64,000 bases of DNA, from positions 1 to 64,000 of the forward strand of contig CAVEQS010000005.1 in the NCBI GenBank assembly GCA_963618015.1, read 5' to 3'. Below the pieces are notes generated by a model, which was given only the letters and a program-made list of their open reading frames with translations, did no database searches and was not told the DNA's origin. The position numbers and the translations under genes are program-made. Of the stretch, positions 17,627-27,559 are shown in pieces. Every line of letters starts with the position of its first letter. The first letter of the stretch is position 1. Origin of the DNA: Apopatocola sp963618015 (GTDB lineage: Bacteria > Bacillota > Clostridia > Oscillospirales > Oscillospiraceae).

Positions 17627-19717
17627 TTATTTCAGCAGAGAATACGCATTTTCCACGGTGTTGGCGTTGGACTGGAACGTGAAGTAGTAATCCACGATCT
17701 TTCGCGCGACCGGCGAGAGCGTGGCGCCCGCGCCGCCCTTTTCCACGGCGATGGCGATGGCGATCTCCGGGTTGTCGCCGTAGGGCGCGTAGAGGATGAA
17801 CATGGCGTTGTTCACAAGTCCCTCGCCGCGCTGCGCCGTTCCGGTTTTGGCGGCGGCGACGATGTTGCTGTCGAGCCAGTGCTCCTTGAGGGTGCTCGCG
17901 GCATCATAGAGCACGCCCCACATGCCGTATTGGATGTAGCCGAAGATCTCGGGATCGATATCAAGCTTGCTGAGCACCTCGGTCTCGCGCTGGAAGAGCG
18001 TTTTGGAGTAATCATAGCTGCGCACTTCCTTGAGAAGAGAGGCGCTGTAGCGCGTGCCGCCGTTGGCGAGAGCCGCGCAGTATTCCGCCATCTGCAGCGG
18101 CGTGAACTCCGTGAACGACTGGCCGATGGCGCTCTGCAGCGTATCGCCGTTATACCAGGAGATACCGGTGTACTGTTCCTTGAAGCTCTGCGTGGACATC
18201 TGGCCGGTAACCTCCGGGAGCTCGATGCCGGTGTGCTCGCCGAGACCGTAGAGCTTGGCGTAATACGCCATTTTATCGATGCCGAGCTCGTCGCCGTAGT
18301 AGTAGAAGAAATAGTTGCAGGAGTAGGTGATGGCCTGCACGACGTTGATCTCGCCGTGGGTATATTTGTAGGTCGAGTAGATCCAGCATTCGGGGGCGTA
18401 GCCGTCGTCGATGTACTTGGTGAACTGGCCTTCGGTTTTCAGCGTGAGCGTCGGCGATACGATGCCCTCGGCCAGCAGCGCCGTGGCGGTGCAGGGCTTG
18501 AACGTGGAGCCGGGGGCGTAAACGCCCATGAGCGCGCGGTTATAAAGCGGGGCATTTTCGTCCGCGACGAGCTCTTCATAGTTATCGAGCATCGTGGCGG
18601 CGTCGTAGGTCGGGTAGCTCACGAGCGCAAGCGGCTCGCCGGTATCGACCTTCACGACGCACAGCGCGCCGCCGGAGATCATTTCGGTGCTGTCCGTGCC
18701 GTACATTTCGGCTTCCTCAATGATGCGGGCGCGCTCGACGTTGATCTCTTCAATGTGGGAGGCGAGCGCTTCCTCGCACACCTCCTGCAGGCCGATATCG
18801 AGCGTCAGATAAACGTGCCCGCCGGGCTGCGGCTCTTTGGTGTATTTGGTGCGGAGCGTGACGCCGTCGAGATTGGAGTAGACCTCCGCCTCGCCGTCCA
18901 CGCCGTGGAGGTAGTTTTCGAAGGCGTATTCCACGCCGTCCTTGCCGACGTAGGCATCGAGCGAGTAGTCCTTGTCGGCGTAGGTCTCCCACTCCTCCGC
19001 CGTCAGCTTGCCGGTGTAGCCGAGAAGGTGGGCGGCGTACTGCGTTTTGTATTCGCGCACGTAGGACGAGGAGACCTCAAAGCCCGGAATGTCCTGCTCC
19101 ATGAGATAGGTGAGCAGCGGCATCGAAACGTCCTCGGCGAAAACGTAGGGCGTGGTGTTGATGTTGAAGCGGTCGTTGATCTCATACCGGACGCCGACGA
19201 TGCGCCGGGCATCCTCGGCGTTATACTCGCTGCCGACGCTGTAGCGCGTGCGCATTGCCGCGAGAATCTCGACGGCGTTGGAGTCGAGCGGCATGTCGTT
19301 GGCCTTGAGCCAGGCATCGAGCATGCTCTTCTGGAGCGTGTCCATCTCGGTGAACTCGAAGGGCGGGGCCTTTGTGATCGGCAGAGTGTCGGTATAGGTA
19401 TCACCGAAGCGCTCCACGGCGTTGCAGAGCTCCAAGATGATCGCGTTCGGATCGTCCTGGCTGAAGAGCTCCGTTACGTTGATGGAGAGGTTGTTGCAGA
19501 GAGAGTTGGACACGAGCAGACGCCCGTAGCGGTCGAGAATGTTTCCTCGCGCGGCGGGAATGGTGATGTCCTCTTTTGTCTCTGTTTCCCCCACGGCATA
19601 GTATTCGCGGCCGCCGACGATCTGCAGCTTATAGAGCGCGACAAAGTAAATGCCGAGCAGCAGCACAAATGCGACGGCGAGTACAACGAGCCGGATGGGT
19701 TTGACCATTTTCTGCAT
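17627..19717 (-). CDS. mrdA: Penicillin-binding protein 2, cell-elongation transpeptidase
   Basis: A 696-residue class B PBP. One N-terminal membrane anchor (about 8-30) is followed by the pedestal domain and then a transpeptidase with SxxK in APGSTFKPCTA, SxN in ITYSCNYFF and KTGTAQRG. It crosslinks peptidoglycan in the elongation complex. It follows mreC and mreD in the classical mreC-mreD-pbp2 order, with 27 bases after mreD. Confidence 0.93.
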   Translation of the reverse strand: MQKMVKPIRLVVLAVAFVLLLGIYFVALYKLQIVGGREYYAVGETETKEDITIPAARGNILDRYGRLLVSNSLCNNLSINVTELFSQDDPNAIILELCNAVERFGDTYTDTLPITKAPPFEFTEMDTLQKSMLDAWLKANDMPLDSNAVEILAAMRTRYSVGSEYNAEDARRIVGVRYEINDRFNINTTPYVFAEDVSMPLLTYLMEQDIPGFEVSSSYVREYKTQYAAHLLGYTGKLTAEEWETYADKDYSLDAYVGKDGVEYAFENYLHGVDGEAEVYSNLDGVTLRTKYTKEPQPGGHVYLTLDIGLQEVCEEALASHIEEINVERARIIEEAEMYGTDSTEMISGGALCVVKVDTGEPLALVSYPTYDAATMLDNYEELVADENAPLYNRALMGVYAPGSTFKPCTATALLAEGIVSPTLTLKTEGQFTKYIDDGYAPECWIYSTYKYTHGEINVVQAITYSCNYFFYYYGDELGIDKMAYYAKLYGLGEHTGIELPEVTGQMSTQSFKEQYTGISWYNGDTLQSAIGQSFTEFTPLQMAEYCAALANGGTRYSASLLKEVRSYDYSKTLFQRETEVLSKLDIDPEIFGYIQYGMWGVLYDAASTLKEHWLDSNIVAAAKTGTAQRGEGLVNNAMFILYAPYGDNPEIAIAIAVEKGGAGATLSPVARKIVDYYFTFQSNANTVENAYSLLK

Positions 19718-19744
19718 GGAATATTCCTTTCAAAATGCGGGGGG

Positions 19745-20311
19745 TTACTTGTACGGCGTGGGCGCTTCCCGCGATGAGCGCCACGGGAAGTTCTTGCAGA
19801 GATAGTACGACGGGAAGAGGAACGGCAAACTCCAGAGCGTCTGCAAAAGCGCCGTTACCCAAAGCGCCGGGCTGCTCTGTCCCTTATAGAAGAGCAGGCT
19901 GAACATCTGCGCGAACGCGGCGAGAAAGAGCGCCGCCGCCCCCATGATGCAGTAAGTGAAAAGGCGCTTGTTGAGATAAAAATCGCCGAGAAAGCCGGAG
20001 ACAAACCCCATCACGGGGAAGAGCACGGTGAACAGTACGCTCTGCGAGCCGAAAAAGAGATCGGAGAGGATGCCCGCGGCCAGCCCGAACAGTCCGCCGC
20101 CCCAGCCGCCTTCAAAAAGCCCCGCCGCCACGACGAGCGCGGGCAGAAACATGGCCCGCACGCCAAAGAGCGCAACGTGGCTCAATATTACGTTTTGCAC
20201 GAGCAGCGCGGCGAAAAGATACAGCGCGTACAAAACACCGCGCCGGGTCTTGAGCCAGAACTCGTCCAGCTTTATATCGGAAAGCTGGAAATGGATCTTC
20301 TTTCGTTTCAC
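19745..20311 (-). CDS. mreD: Rod-shape-determining membrane protein MreD
   Basis: A 188-residue polytopic membrane protein with about five hydrophobic segments and a charged, cytoplasmic N-terminus. Its identity rests on its place between mreC and mrdA as much as on sequence, which is weakly conserved in this family. It begins with GTG within a 4-base GTGA overlap with mreC, so translation is coupled. Confidence 0.85.
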   Translation of the reverse strand: MKRKKIHFQLSDIKLDEFWLKTRRGVLYALYLFAALLVQNVILSHVALFGVRAMFLPALVVAAGLFEGGWGGGLFGLAAGILSDLFFGSQSVLFTVLFPVMGFVSGFLGDFYLNKRLFTYCIMGAAALFLAAFAQMFSLLFYKGQSSPALWVTALLQTLWSLPFLFPSYYLCKNFPWRSSREAPTPYK

Positions 20312-21153
20312 TCGATGACCTCAAAATCCTTGATGATGAACACCTGCGACAGCACGGAAAGATCGACCGAGGGCTTGACGACCGCGTAGTACGACTGGCC
20401 GCCCGCCTCGCTGCGCAGCTCCGTAACGGTGCCGACGACGATGCCGGACGGGAACGCGCCGCCGCGGCCGGAGGTGACGACGCTGTCGCCGGTGAAGAGC
20501 GTTACGTCGTCGGTGAAGTAGCTGAGCTTGCAGCAGCCCTCCTTCATGAGCGCGTAGTCGCCGACGATCATCGCGGCGATGGACGATTCGCCCACGAGCA
20601 CGCCCGCGTCCATGTTCACATCGATCACGGTGCGCACGGAGGCGTAGTTATTTCCAACCTCGTATACCTGCCCGACGAGCATGCCGGATTCGGTGATGAC
20701 GCAGTCGCCCTGCTCGATGCCATTGTCCGTGCCCTTGGAGATCGTGAAAGCGCTCGTCCAGTTGGAGGCGTCCCACGAGGTGATCATGGCCGCTTCCGTC
20801 TGGAAGGTCGTGTTCTTCTCCAAATAGCCGAGCATCGTGCGCAGGCGGGTGTTCTCCTCAAGCGCGTCCTGGCTGGAGCGCACCTGCTCCTGCGCCTCGG
20901 CAAGCTGGCGGCGGAGCGATTCGTTTTCCGCGAGGAGCTTGTCGTAGCGGTAAATATATCCGTAAATGCCGCGCATCCACTCCACGACCGAGCCGACCGC
21001 GCCCTGAATGGGGATGCGCAGGGCGTTTGCCGCCTCCGGCACCGCGCCGGAGCTGCCGTCGGCCTTCGGGCGCGAGGCAAGTCCTATGAGAAGCGCCGCC
21101 ACAACGATGATGATCGCCATGCGCACGCCGTATTGCTTGAGATACTTTTTCAA
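20308..21153 (-). CDS. mreC: Rod-shape-determining protein MreC
   Basis: A 281-residue bitopic protein. A single membrane segment at about 11-26 (MAIIIVVAALLIGLA) is followed by a coiled-coil stretch (about 70-105) and the beta-barrel MreC domain. It links the cytoskeleton to cell-wall synthases outside the membrane. It starts with TTG, preceded by AGGGGG. No mreB is seen upstream; maf and a U32 peptidase gene lie there instead. Confidence 0.9.
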   Translation of the reverse strand: MKKYLKQYGVRMAIIIVVAALLIGLASRPKADGSSGAVPEAANALRIPIQGAVGSVVEWMRGIYGYIYRYDKLLAENESLRRQLAEAQEQVRSSQDALEENTRLRTMLGYLEKNTTFQTEAAMITSWDASNWTSAFTISKGTDNGIEQGDCVITESGMLVGQVYEVGNNYASVRTVIDVNMDAGVLVGESSIAAMIVGDYALMKEGCCKLSYFTDDVTLFTGDSVVTSGRGGAFPSGIVVGTVTELRSEAGGQSYYAVVKPSVDLSVLSQVFIIKDFEVIE

Positions 21154-21202
21154 GGCTCAACCCCCTGTTCTCCCGGGAACGCCCCGGGCGCAAGTAGAAA
21201 GA

Positions 21203-21790
21203 TCAAAGAAGAGAAATGTCAAATTCGCGGAGCATCTGCCCCATACGGCATACCGGAAGCCCCATCACATTGAAGAAATCGCCCTCGATGCGTTCTACAA
21301 AGAGACTTGCAAGCCCCTGATAGCCGTAAGCGCCCGCCTTGTCGAGCGGTTCGCCGGTGGCGATGTAGGCTTCGATCTCCGCATCGGTAAGAGCGCGAAA
21401 GTGCACGCTCGTGCATTCACTCTCCGCAAGGATCTTTTCGCCCTCACGGATGCACACGCCGCTCCACACGCGGTGCGCCCGTCCGGAGAGGGCGCGGAGC
21501 ATGCTGCGGGCGCGCTCTGGCGTGCCGGGCTTTCCGAGCACGGTGCCGTCGAGCTCCACGAGCGTGTCGGCGGCGAGGATCACGGCGGCGGGGTCGTTCA
21601 CGCGCTGCGCCACCTCGGCCGCCTTCTGCGCGGCGAGCGCCTTGACCCGCTCACCGGGTGCGAGCTCCGGCGGCGCACTCTCCTCGCCCTGCGCGGGGAG
21701 AATTTCATAAGCTATGCCGAATTTATCGAGCAGCTCCCGCCGCCGGGGCGAGCCGGAGGCGAGGATCAGCCGTTTATTACAGTACGCCAC
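21203..21790 (-). CDS. maf: Maf-family nucleoside triphosphate pyrophosphatase
   Basis: A 195-residue Maf protein. It has ILASGSPRRRELL at the N-terminus, the acidic motif AADTLVELDG and the C-terminal YGYQGLASLFVERIEGD. Maf enzymes hydrolyse dTTP/UTP or modified nucleotides and influence septation. The start overlaps the end of the U32 peptidase gene by 14 bases. Neighbourhood with mreC-mreD is common in Firmicutes. Confidence 0.9.
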   Translation of the reverse strand: MAYCNKRLILASGSPRRRELLDKFGIAYEILPAQGEESAPPELAPGERVKALAAQKAAEVAQRVNDPAAVILAADTLVELDGTVLGKPGTPERARSMLRALSGRAHRVWSGVCIREGEKILAESECTSVHFRALTDAEIEAYIATGEPLDKAGAYGYQGLASLFVERIEGDFFNVMGLPVCRMGQMLREFDISLL

Positions 21791-23858
21791 GGTAATACAG
21801 TCCTCTCGTTATGCCATTGGGTTTATAGTGCGTGCCCTGGATATAGCTCTCGGCGACTTCAAGGCATTCGCGCGCGCTCTCCGTGGAGAAGCACAGCCGC
21901 ACCGCCCAGAGACCGAGATCGATCCATTCCTGCGTCACGTCGCCAAGCCAGAGCTTGCGCGCCGCCCAAACGGTGTTGCGGCAGCCGAAATGCTTCGTCA
22001 CCGGCCATACGCCGCCGTGCGTGTCGGCCATCTGGCCGGGCGTGGTGCAGGTGCACCGTCCGGCGCTTGCCTTCAAAAGGCAATTTTGCGTCACCATGAC
22101 GGGGAGACGGCCATATATGGCGAGCTCGGTATCCATGCACTTCGGTATTTCGCGAATATCGGCAAACGTGAGCTCCGGCGAGAGCATCGCCGAAAGGAAG
22201 CCCGCCGACGCCATGCCGGAGAGCGTGTAGCTGTTCATCACGGCGAGATCAAAGTCGCCGCGGATGCGGAAACCTTCCTGCCCCGCCATCATGGCCAGAC
22301 CGAGATTTCCGGTGAGCGCCTGCGTGACGCCGCTCTCGTGTACCTTCGCAAGGAGAGAGCGCAGCTCGTCCTCTTCCTTCTCGCCGAACGCCGCGGAGGG
22401 GAGCGCGGCGACGATCTCCGCGCCGTTTTCGCGGAAGATGTCGGCGACGCCGGGCTTTTCCGCGAGCAGCTCGAGCGGGACATATACGCACTCCGGGCAG
22501 AGCGCGGCGAGCTCCGGCGTCATCTGCGCGGCGGTCTGGAACGAGAAGTTGATCGCGGGCAGGTGGGAGATGAGGACGCTGCGCGGCGGCTCGGGGAAAT
22601 CGCCCTCTTTGCGGTCGGGCAGCTTGGCGCGCTCCTCGGAGAGCTTATACAAAAGACGGCGGCGGGCCTCGTCCAGTTCGATGCCGGACACGCGGAGTTT
22701 TTCTCCCGCGGGAGACTGCACGCGGACTTCAGCGCAGCGAAACGGCGTTCCGGCGGTGCGGTACATCGCCTCGCGCAGGCCGTCCTCCGTGAGCTCCACG
22801 TCGCCGGTGTCGTCCGGCACGGGGCCTTCGATCGCGGCGATGTTCTTGTCCATGTCCTGCGCGCCGAGAATGACGCTCGCGCTTGCGCTCTTTGCCGCGG
22901 CGGCAAAGCTCACCGCCACGCGGCGCGCCTCGCCGGACGTATATTTCCGCCGCAGCTCCGCGCAGACGGACTCCGTCTCGCCGGGGATCTTCTCCGGCGC
23001 TTCGGCGGTTTCGTAAAGATCTTTTTTTGCCGCGCCCCAGGGGAGGAAAACGCGCTCGAGACGTTCAAGCTCCGGTTCGGCGGGAAGCTGGCTTTCGCGG
23101 ATGGCGGTTGCCCACACGTCCGTGAACGCCGCGGCATACTCGCTCCGGCGCTCCCGGCTGCCGATGGCGAGGCAGGTTACGCCCGCATCGATGAGCTCCC
23201 GGCACTCCGGAAGCATGCAGCGATCCTTCCAGCTCAGAGGCGTTGTGTCCCAGCGGCCGCCGAGCGTGTACCGCTCGCGGCAGAGCTCGCTGCAAAGGCC
23301 GCGCTCGGCGCTCTCGCGTCCGGCAAAGGCGCTCATGCGGCACGTGCCGCATGCGGCGGCGCAAAGCGGCGTCTGCACCCAGACGGCGGTCTCGATCGGG
23401 CACTGCGCCATGCGGCGGATATCCTCGAGCGGAAGGTCGGGCGGGAGAAAAATGCGCCGGAAGCCGAGCCGCTGCGCGATGGCCGCGCTCTCCGGCGTAT
23501 AAAAGCCGAGATGCGCGTCGGCAAAGAGCGGCATCTCTGGCAAGAGCGAGCGGAGAATGCGGAAAAGGCCGAGATCGCGGACGATGATCGCGTCCACGCC
23601 GCAGCGCTGCGCGCGCAGAGCGAGCCCCGCGGCTTTGTTCAGCTCGTCCTCGCGGACGGGGATGTTGAGCGCAAGATACGCGCGGCAGCCGCGGATGCGG
23701 CAGTAGCGCACGACCGACTCAAATTCGCTGTTCGGGATGTTCTCCGTCCGGCGGCAGCCGGTCAAATCTTCAAAGCTCAGATATACGGCGTCCGCGCCGC
23801 TTTGCACGGCGGCGGTGACGGCCTCCGGCGATCCGGCGGGAGCGAGCAGTTCGACCAT
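21777..23858 (-). CDS. U32-family peptidase / RlhA-type protein
   Basis: A 693-residue member of the U32 family with the LLAPAGSPEAVTAAVQSGAD opening and the cysteine-rich segment LCAAACGTCRM (about 177-187) followed by LCSELCRERY. A C-terminal extension of DUF3656 type continues to a second cysteine cluster (QNCLLKASAGRCTC). Despite the peptidase name, related proteins hydroxylate 23S rRNA or tRNA and probably bind an iron-sulfur cluster. It is the first gene of the cell-shape run, behind a divergent promoter region shared with dnaD. Confidence 0.85.
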   Translation of the reverse strand: MVELLAPAGSPEAVTAAVQSGADAVYLSFEDLTGCRRTENIPNSEFESVVRYCRIRGCRAYLALNIPVREDELNKAAGLALRAQRCGVDAIIVRDLGLFRILRSLLPEMPLFADAHLGFYTPESAAIAQRLGFRRIFLPPDLPLEDIRRMAQCPIETAVWVQTPLCAAACGTCRMSAFAGRESAERGLCSELCRERYTLGGRWDTTPLSWKDRCMLPECRELIDAGVTCLAIGSRERRSEYAAAFTDVWATAIRESQLPAEPELERLERVFLPWGAAKKDLYETAEAPEKIPGETESVCAELRRKYTSGEARRVAVSFAAAAKSASASVILGAQDMDKNIAAIEGPVPDDTGDVELTEDGLREAMYRTAGTPFRCAEVRVQSPAGEKLRVSGIELDEARRRLLYKLSEERAKLPDRKEGDFPEPPRSVLISHLPAINFSFQTAAQMTPELAALCPECVYVPLELLAEKPGVADIFRENGAEIVAALPSAAFGEKEEDELRSLLAKVHESGVTQALTGNLGLAMMAGQEGFRIRGDFDLAVMNSYTLSGMASAGFLSAMLSPELTFADIREIPKCMDTELAIYGRLPVMVTQNCLLKASAGRCTCTTPGQMADTHGGVWPVTKHFGCRNTVWAARKLWLGDVTQEWIDLGLWAVRLCFSTESARECLEVAESYIQGTHYKPNGITRGLYYRGVL

Positions 23859-23910
23859 AATTTCTTCCTCGTAAACACGGTACCGGGAAACGGTACTTCT
23901 TCAAATTAAG

Positions 23911-23940
23911 ATTATAACACAACGAACACCCTTGCTTCAA
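23911..23940 (-). promoter_or_regulatory. Promoter of the U32/maf/mre run
   Basis: Minus strand: -35 TTGAAG (23935-23940), 18-base spacer, -10 TATAAT (23911-23916). Its -35 overlaps that of the divergent dnaD promoter. Confidence 0.65.
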
Positions 23941-23961
23941 GTAGAAACATTATGATATAAT
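23932..23961 (+). promoter_or_regulatory. Promoter of the dnaD run
   Basis: Plus strand: -35 TTGCTT (23932-23937), 18-base spacer, -10 TATAAT (23956-23961). It lies 47 bases ahead of the dnaD ATG. Confidence 0.65.
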
Positions 23962-24008
23962 ATCAAAGAATATCACAGCATGGGGTACTATGCCCAAAAA
24001 GGACGAAC

Positions 24009-24947
24009 ATGGACGGAAAACGCTATCGCATCCAGGGCGCGAACACGCTCTCTCTCCCGGCGGAGGACGCCGAAAAGCTCCTAGTGCTCGGCGACGGGGA
24101 GTGCGCGCTGCTGTATCTTTATATTCTGCGCTCCGGCGGCGTACTCGATACCGCGGCGGCGGCGCGCGCTCTCTCCCGCACGGGAGAGCAGATAAGCGCG
24201 GCCGCGCGGCGGCTCTCCGGTGCTGGCCTTCTCACCGCCGGGGACGTGCCCCTGCCGGGGCCGGACGAGCTGCCGGTGTACCGCACGGAGGACATCTTGC
24301 GCCGCAGCGCCGACGATGGGGCATTTCGCGCGCTGCTCGGCGAGTGCCAGCGCGTGCTCGGCCACACGCTCTCGAGCGCCGATCTCAACACGCTTTTCGG
24401 CATTTACGACCGTCTCGGCATGACGGCGGAGACGATATTGCTGCTCATCCACCATTGCGCGGATAAGCTCCGCCGCCGCTACGGCGAGGGGCGGCTCCCG
24501 ACGATGCGCGCCATCGAGAAGGAGGCGTTTTACTGGGCCAACCGCGAAATTCTTACCGCGCCGCAGGCGGAGGAATATCTCGCTGCGCTTGCCCGGCGCG
24601 ACGAGGAGATGGAAAAAGTCCGTCACGCGCTCTCGCTCACGGGGCGCGACCTGACGCCCACGGAGCGCAAGTATATCGAAAGCTGGCTCTCGATGGGCTA
24701 CGGCGCGGAGGCGCTCGCCATCGCCTACGACCGCACCGTTGTCGGCACGGGCAAGCTCGCCTGGGCGTATATGGACAAGATCGTGAAGAGCTGGTATGAA
24801 AAGAAGCTCTTCACCGCCGAGCAGATCGAAAAGGGCGACAGCCGCGCGTCCTCGCGCGCCAAGCCCTCCGCGGAGGGCGCGCCGCGGCGCACCGGCGGGG
24901 ACGATCTCGCACGGCTCGAGGGCATATTGAAGAACATCGGGGGGTAA
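24009..24947 (+). CDS. dnaD: DnaD-domain replication initiation protein
   Basis: A 312-residue protein. An N-terminal winged-helix-like region (about 30-75) is followed by a DnaB_2/DnaD-type helical domain ending in the family signature YIESWLSMGYGAEALAIAYD. A lysine-rich C-terminal tail follows. DnaD proteins remodel DNA at the origin and help load helicase. The neighbour downstream is the helicase-loader-like ATPase, 6 bases away, which supports this role. Confidence 0.85.
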   Translation: MDGKRYRIQGANTLSLPAEDAEKLLVLGDGECALLYLYILRSGGVLDTAAAARALSRTGEQISAAARRLSGAGLLTAGDVPLPGPDELPVYRTEDILRRSADDGAFRALLGECQRVLGHTLSSADLNTLFGIYDRLGMTAETILLLIHHCADKLRRRYGEGRLPTMRAIEKEAFYWANREILTAPQAEEYLAALARRDEEMEKVRHALSLTGRDLTPTERKYIESWLSMGYGAEALAIAYDRTVVGTGKLAWAYMDKIVKSWYEKKLFTAEQIEKGDSRASSRAKPSAEGAPRRTGGDDLARLEGILKNIGG

Positions 24948-24953
24948 GAGGAT

Positions 24954-25937
24954 ATGGAAGGACGGCTTTTAGCACGCGCCCGCGCCAAGCAGGAGACGCT
25001 GCGCGCCGCCAACCGTGCGGAGGAGGATCGCCGCCGCCGCGAAATTGGGTCGAAGATACCGGAGATCGGACGCATCGACACCGCACTCCGCGCCAATCTG
25101 AGCGAGATGGTACGCGTTGCCATGCGCCAGAGCACCCGCACGGCGCAGGAACTGGAAACGGAAAGCCTCGCTTTGCAGGAAAAACGTTCGGCGCTTCTCG
25201 TGCAGCATGGATATCCGAAGGACTATCTTGACCCGATCTACGCTTGCCCGCGCTGCCGGGATACCGGTTGGGCAGACGGGAAGATCTGCAATTGCCTCCA
25301 AAAGCTCTACCGCGCCGAGCAGACCGCGGAGCTCGCCCCGCTTCTGAAACAGGGCGATGAGACATTTGAAAACTTCCGGCTGGATTACTATAGCCCCGTT
25401 GCCCCCGCGTCCGGCGCCTCGCCCCGCGCGCAGATGGAGCGCGTGCTGCGCATCTGCCGCGCCTATGCCGAGAGCTTCGGCGCGCAGTCGCCGAATCTCC
25501 TGTTCACCGGCGAGCCGGGACTCGGGAAAACGTTCCTTTCTGCCGCCATCGCGCGCGTTGTGGCCGCAAAGGGCTGCGGCGTGGCGTACGATACGGCGAG
25601 CGGGCTTCTCGCCTCGTTTGAGCGCGAAAAGTTTTCGCGCGACACGGACGAGGTATCGGACGCCGCCTCGCGCGTGCGCCAGCTCATGAGCTGCGATCTT
25701 CTCATTCTGGACGATCTCGGCACCGAGATGCCGACGGCGTTTACGCAGAGCGCGCTTTACGCCCTGCTCGACGGTCGCCTGCGCGCCGGAAAGAAAACGA
25801 TCGTCTCCACGAACCTGGACCGAGCCGGCATCGAAACGCGCTACGGCGCGGCGCTCGCCTCGCGGCTCGCCGGGGAATACGAATGGCTGGAATTTCTGGG
25901 GCGGGATATCCGCGCCCAGCGTAAGGAGGGCATTTGA
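24954..25937 (+). CDS. DnaC/DnaI-like helicase-loader ATPase
   Basis: A 327-residue AAA+ ATPase. The N-terminal part has a zinc-binding cysteine cluster, CPRCRDTGW...CNC (about 98-114). The ATPase part carries Walker A GEPGLGKTF and Walker B LLILDDLGTE. DnaI-type proteins load the replicative helicase. The gene follows dnaD by 6 bases and abuts the DUF2804 gene. Confidence 0.88.
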   Translation: MEGRLLARARAKQETLRAANRAEEDRRRREIGSKIPEIGRIDTALRANLSEMVRVAMRQSTRTAQELETESLALQEKRSALLVQHGYPKDYLDPIYACPRCRDTGWADGKICNCLQKLYRAEQTAELAPLLKQGDETFENFRLDYYSPVAPASGASPRAQMERVLRICRAYAESFGAQSPNLLFTGEPGLGKTFLSAAIARVVAAKGCGVAYDTASGLLASFEREKFSRDTDEVSDAASRVRQLMSCDLLILDDLGTEMPTAFTQSALYALLDGRLRAGKKTIVSTNLDRAGIETRYGAALASRLAGEYEWLEFLGRDIRAQRKEGI

Positions 25938-26975
25938 ATGGATCGACAGACCGAGATCACGACCCCCGGCGCGCTGCTCAACGAAAAAGGCAATCTCGCC
26001 CGCCCCGGCTTTTCCCGCGCGCTTGTGCAGGAATACCGCCGCGCGGACGTGAAGGTCTCGCCCCTGCGCATCAAGGAATGGGACTACTATCTCGTCAACA
26101 ACGGGAAATTCGCTCTCGCGCTCACCGTGGCGGACAACGGCTACATGGGGCTTGACTCCGTGAGCCTTCTCGATTTCGAGGAGGGCTGGGAGATCACGAA
26201 AAGCCCGATGTCGTTTATGCCGCTCGGCAAAAAGCATCTGCCGGAGACGAGCGTGACCGGCGATGTGCATTCCGCCGCGCGCGGTTACGGTCTCCACTTC
26301 ATCCACGAAGGGGAGAAGCGCGTTCTCATCGCGTACATGAATAAGTTTGGCGACAGCGCCCTCTCCGCGCGCATCGAGCTCACCGAATGCCCGGAGGATT
26401 CGCTCGTCATCGCCACGCCCTTCGATAAGCCCGGTCACTTCTACTATAACCAGAAGATCGGCGGCTTTCGCGCGAGCGGGTATGTAACCTATAACGGCAA
26501 GACGTACACCTTCGAGCCGAGCGACAGCTTTGCCGTGCTCGACTGGGGACGCGGTGTTTGGACGTATGAAAATACGTGGTATTGGAGCAGCGCGGCGTAT
26601 GTGCTGCCGAGCGGGACGCCGTTCGGCTGGAATCTCGGCTACGGCTTCGGCGATACGAGCGCCGCAAGCGAAAATATGCTCTTTCACGCCGGTACCGCGC
26701 ACAAGATCGGCGGCATTAAATTTGAGATCCCCGGGGAGGATGAGGGCAAGGAGCGCTTTACGGAGCCCTGGAAATTTACGTCCGACGACGGGCGGTTTGA
26801 GGCCGATTTCGTGCCGGTGCTCGACCGGGCGAGCTGCACGGATGTGAAGCTCATCAAGTCCGACCAGCACCAGGTGTTCGGAAGGTTTACCGGCAAGGCG
26901 GTTTTGGATAACGGTACGGTCGTGGAGTTTGCGGACTTCCCCGGCTTTGCGGAGAAGGTGAGCAACAAATGGTGA
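25938..26975 (+). CDS. DUF2804 domain protein
   Basis: A 345-residue soluble protein of the DUF2804 family, with recognisable stretches KEWDYYLVNNGKFALAL, LDFEEGWEITKS and GTPFGWNLGYGFGD. Function is not known; the fold may be beta-rich, like lipid-binding or hydroxyneurosporene-synthase-like proteins. No signal peptide or membrane segment. It directly follows the helicase-loader stop and overlaps yfbR by 7 bases, so it is co-translated, though no functional link to replication is evident. Confidence 0.8.
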   Translation: MDRQTEITTPGALLNEKGNLARPGFSRALVQEYRRADVKVSPLRIKEWDYYLVNNGKFALALTVADNGYMGLDSVSLLDFEEGWEITKSPMSFMPLGKKHLPETSVTGDVHSAARGYGLHFIHEGEKRVLIAYMNKFGDSALSARIELTECPEDSLVIATPFDKPGHFYYNQKIGGFRASGYVTYNGKTYTFEPSDSFAVLDWGRGVWTYENTWYWSSAAYVLPSGTPFGWNLGYGFGDTSAASENMLFHAGTAHKIGGIKFEIPGEDEGKERFTEPWKFTSDDGRFEADFVPVLDRASCTDVKLIKSDQHQVFGRFTGKAVLDNGTVVEFADFPGFAEKVSNKW

Positions 26976-27559
26976 AGGAAACGGGGTTTTATGCCCTTTT
27001 ATCGCGCATGCGGTATATCTCCCGCTGGGGGCTCATGCGCAGCAGCATCCCGGAAAACGTGCAGGAGCACAGCCACGAAACGGCGGTGTACGCGCATGCG
27101 CTCGGCATCATCCGGCGCGAGATATTTGGGAAAGAGTGCGACGCAGAGCGTCTTGCGGTGCTCGCCATTTACCACGATGCGAGCGAGATATTGACCGGCG
27201 ATCTTCCGACGCCGATCAAGTACCACGACCGCACGATCCGCGATGCTTACAAAAAGGTGGAGCGCGCGGCCGACGAGCGGCTGCTTGCCATGCTGCCGGA
27301 GGAGCTGCGCGGGGCATATGAGAGCGCGTTTACGGCGTCGGAGGACGAGGAAAAGCTCGTCAAAGCGGCGGATAAGCTCTCGGCACTGCGTCAGTGCATC
27401 GAAGAGCGCAAGGCGGGCAACCGCGAATTTCTCTCCGCCGAGGAGCAGACGCGCCGCTCGATCGAGGAGATGCATTTGCCCGAGGCGGACTGGTTTATGG
27501 AGCACTGCCTCGGCGCGTTTGAAAAGAATCTGGACGAATTGGGGACAATGGGATCATGA
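26969..27559 (+). CDS. yfbR: HD-domain 5'-deoxynucleotidase, YfbR type
   Basis: A 196-residue HD-domain phosphohydrolase. The metal residues are in QEHSHETAVYAH (His) and IYHDASEILTGDLPTP (His-Asp), the latter typical of YfbR, which dephosphorylates deoxynucleoside 5'-monophosphates. The helical domain spans the length. It overlaps the preceding gene by 7 bases and the following UPF0291 gene by 4. Confidence 0.88.
   Translation: MVKETGFYALLSRMRYISRWGLMRSSIPENVQEHSHETAVYAHALGIIRREIFGKECDAERLAVLAIYHDASEILTGDLPTPIKYHDRTIRDAYKKVERAADERLLAMLPEELRGAYESAFTASEDEEKLVKAADKLSALRQCIEERKAGNREFLSAEEQTRRSIEEMHLPEADWFMEHCLGAFEKNLDELGTMGS

Noticed and set aside
17558..19777. A 739-codon plus-strand frame
   Set aside because: Antisense of mrdA; composition of a shadow frame and no homology.
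21714..23909. A 731-codon plus-strand frame
   Set aside because: Antisense of the U32 peptidase gene.
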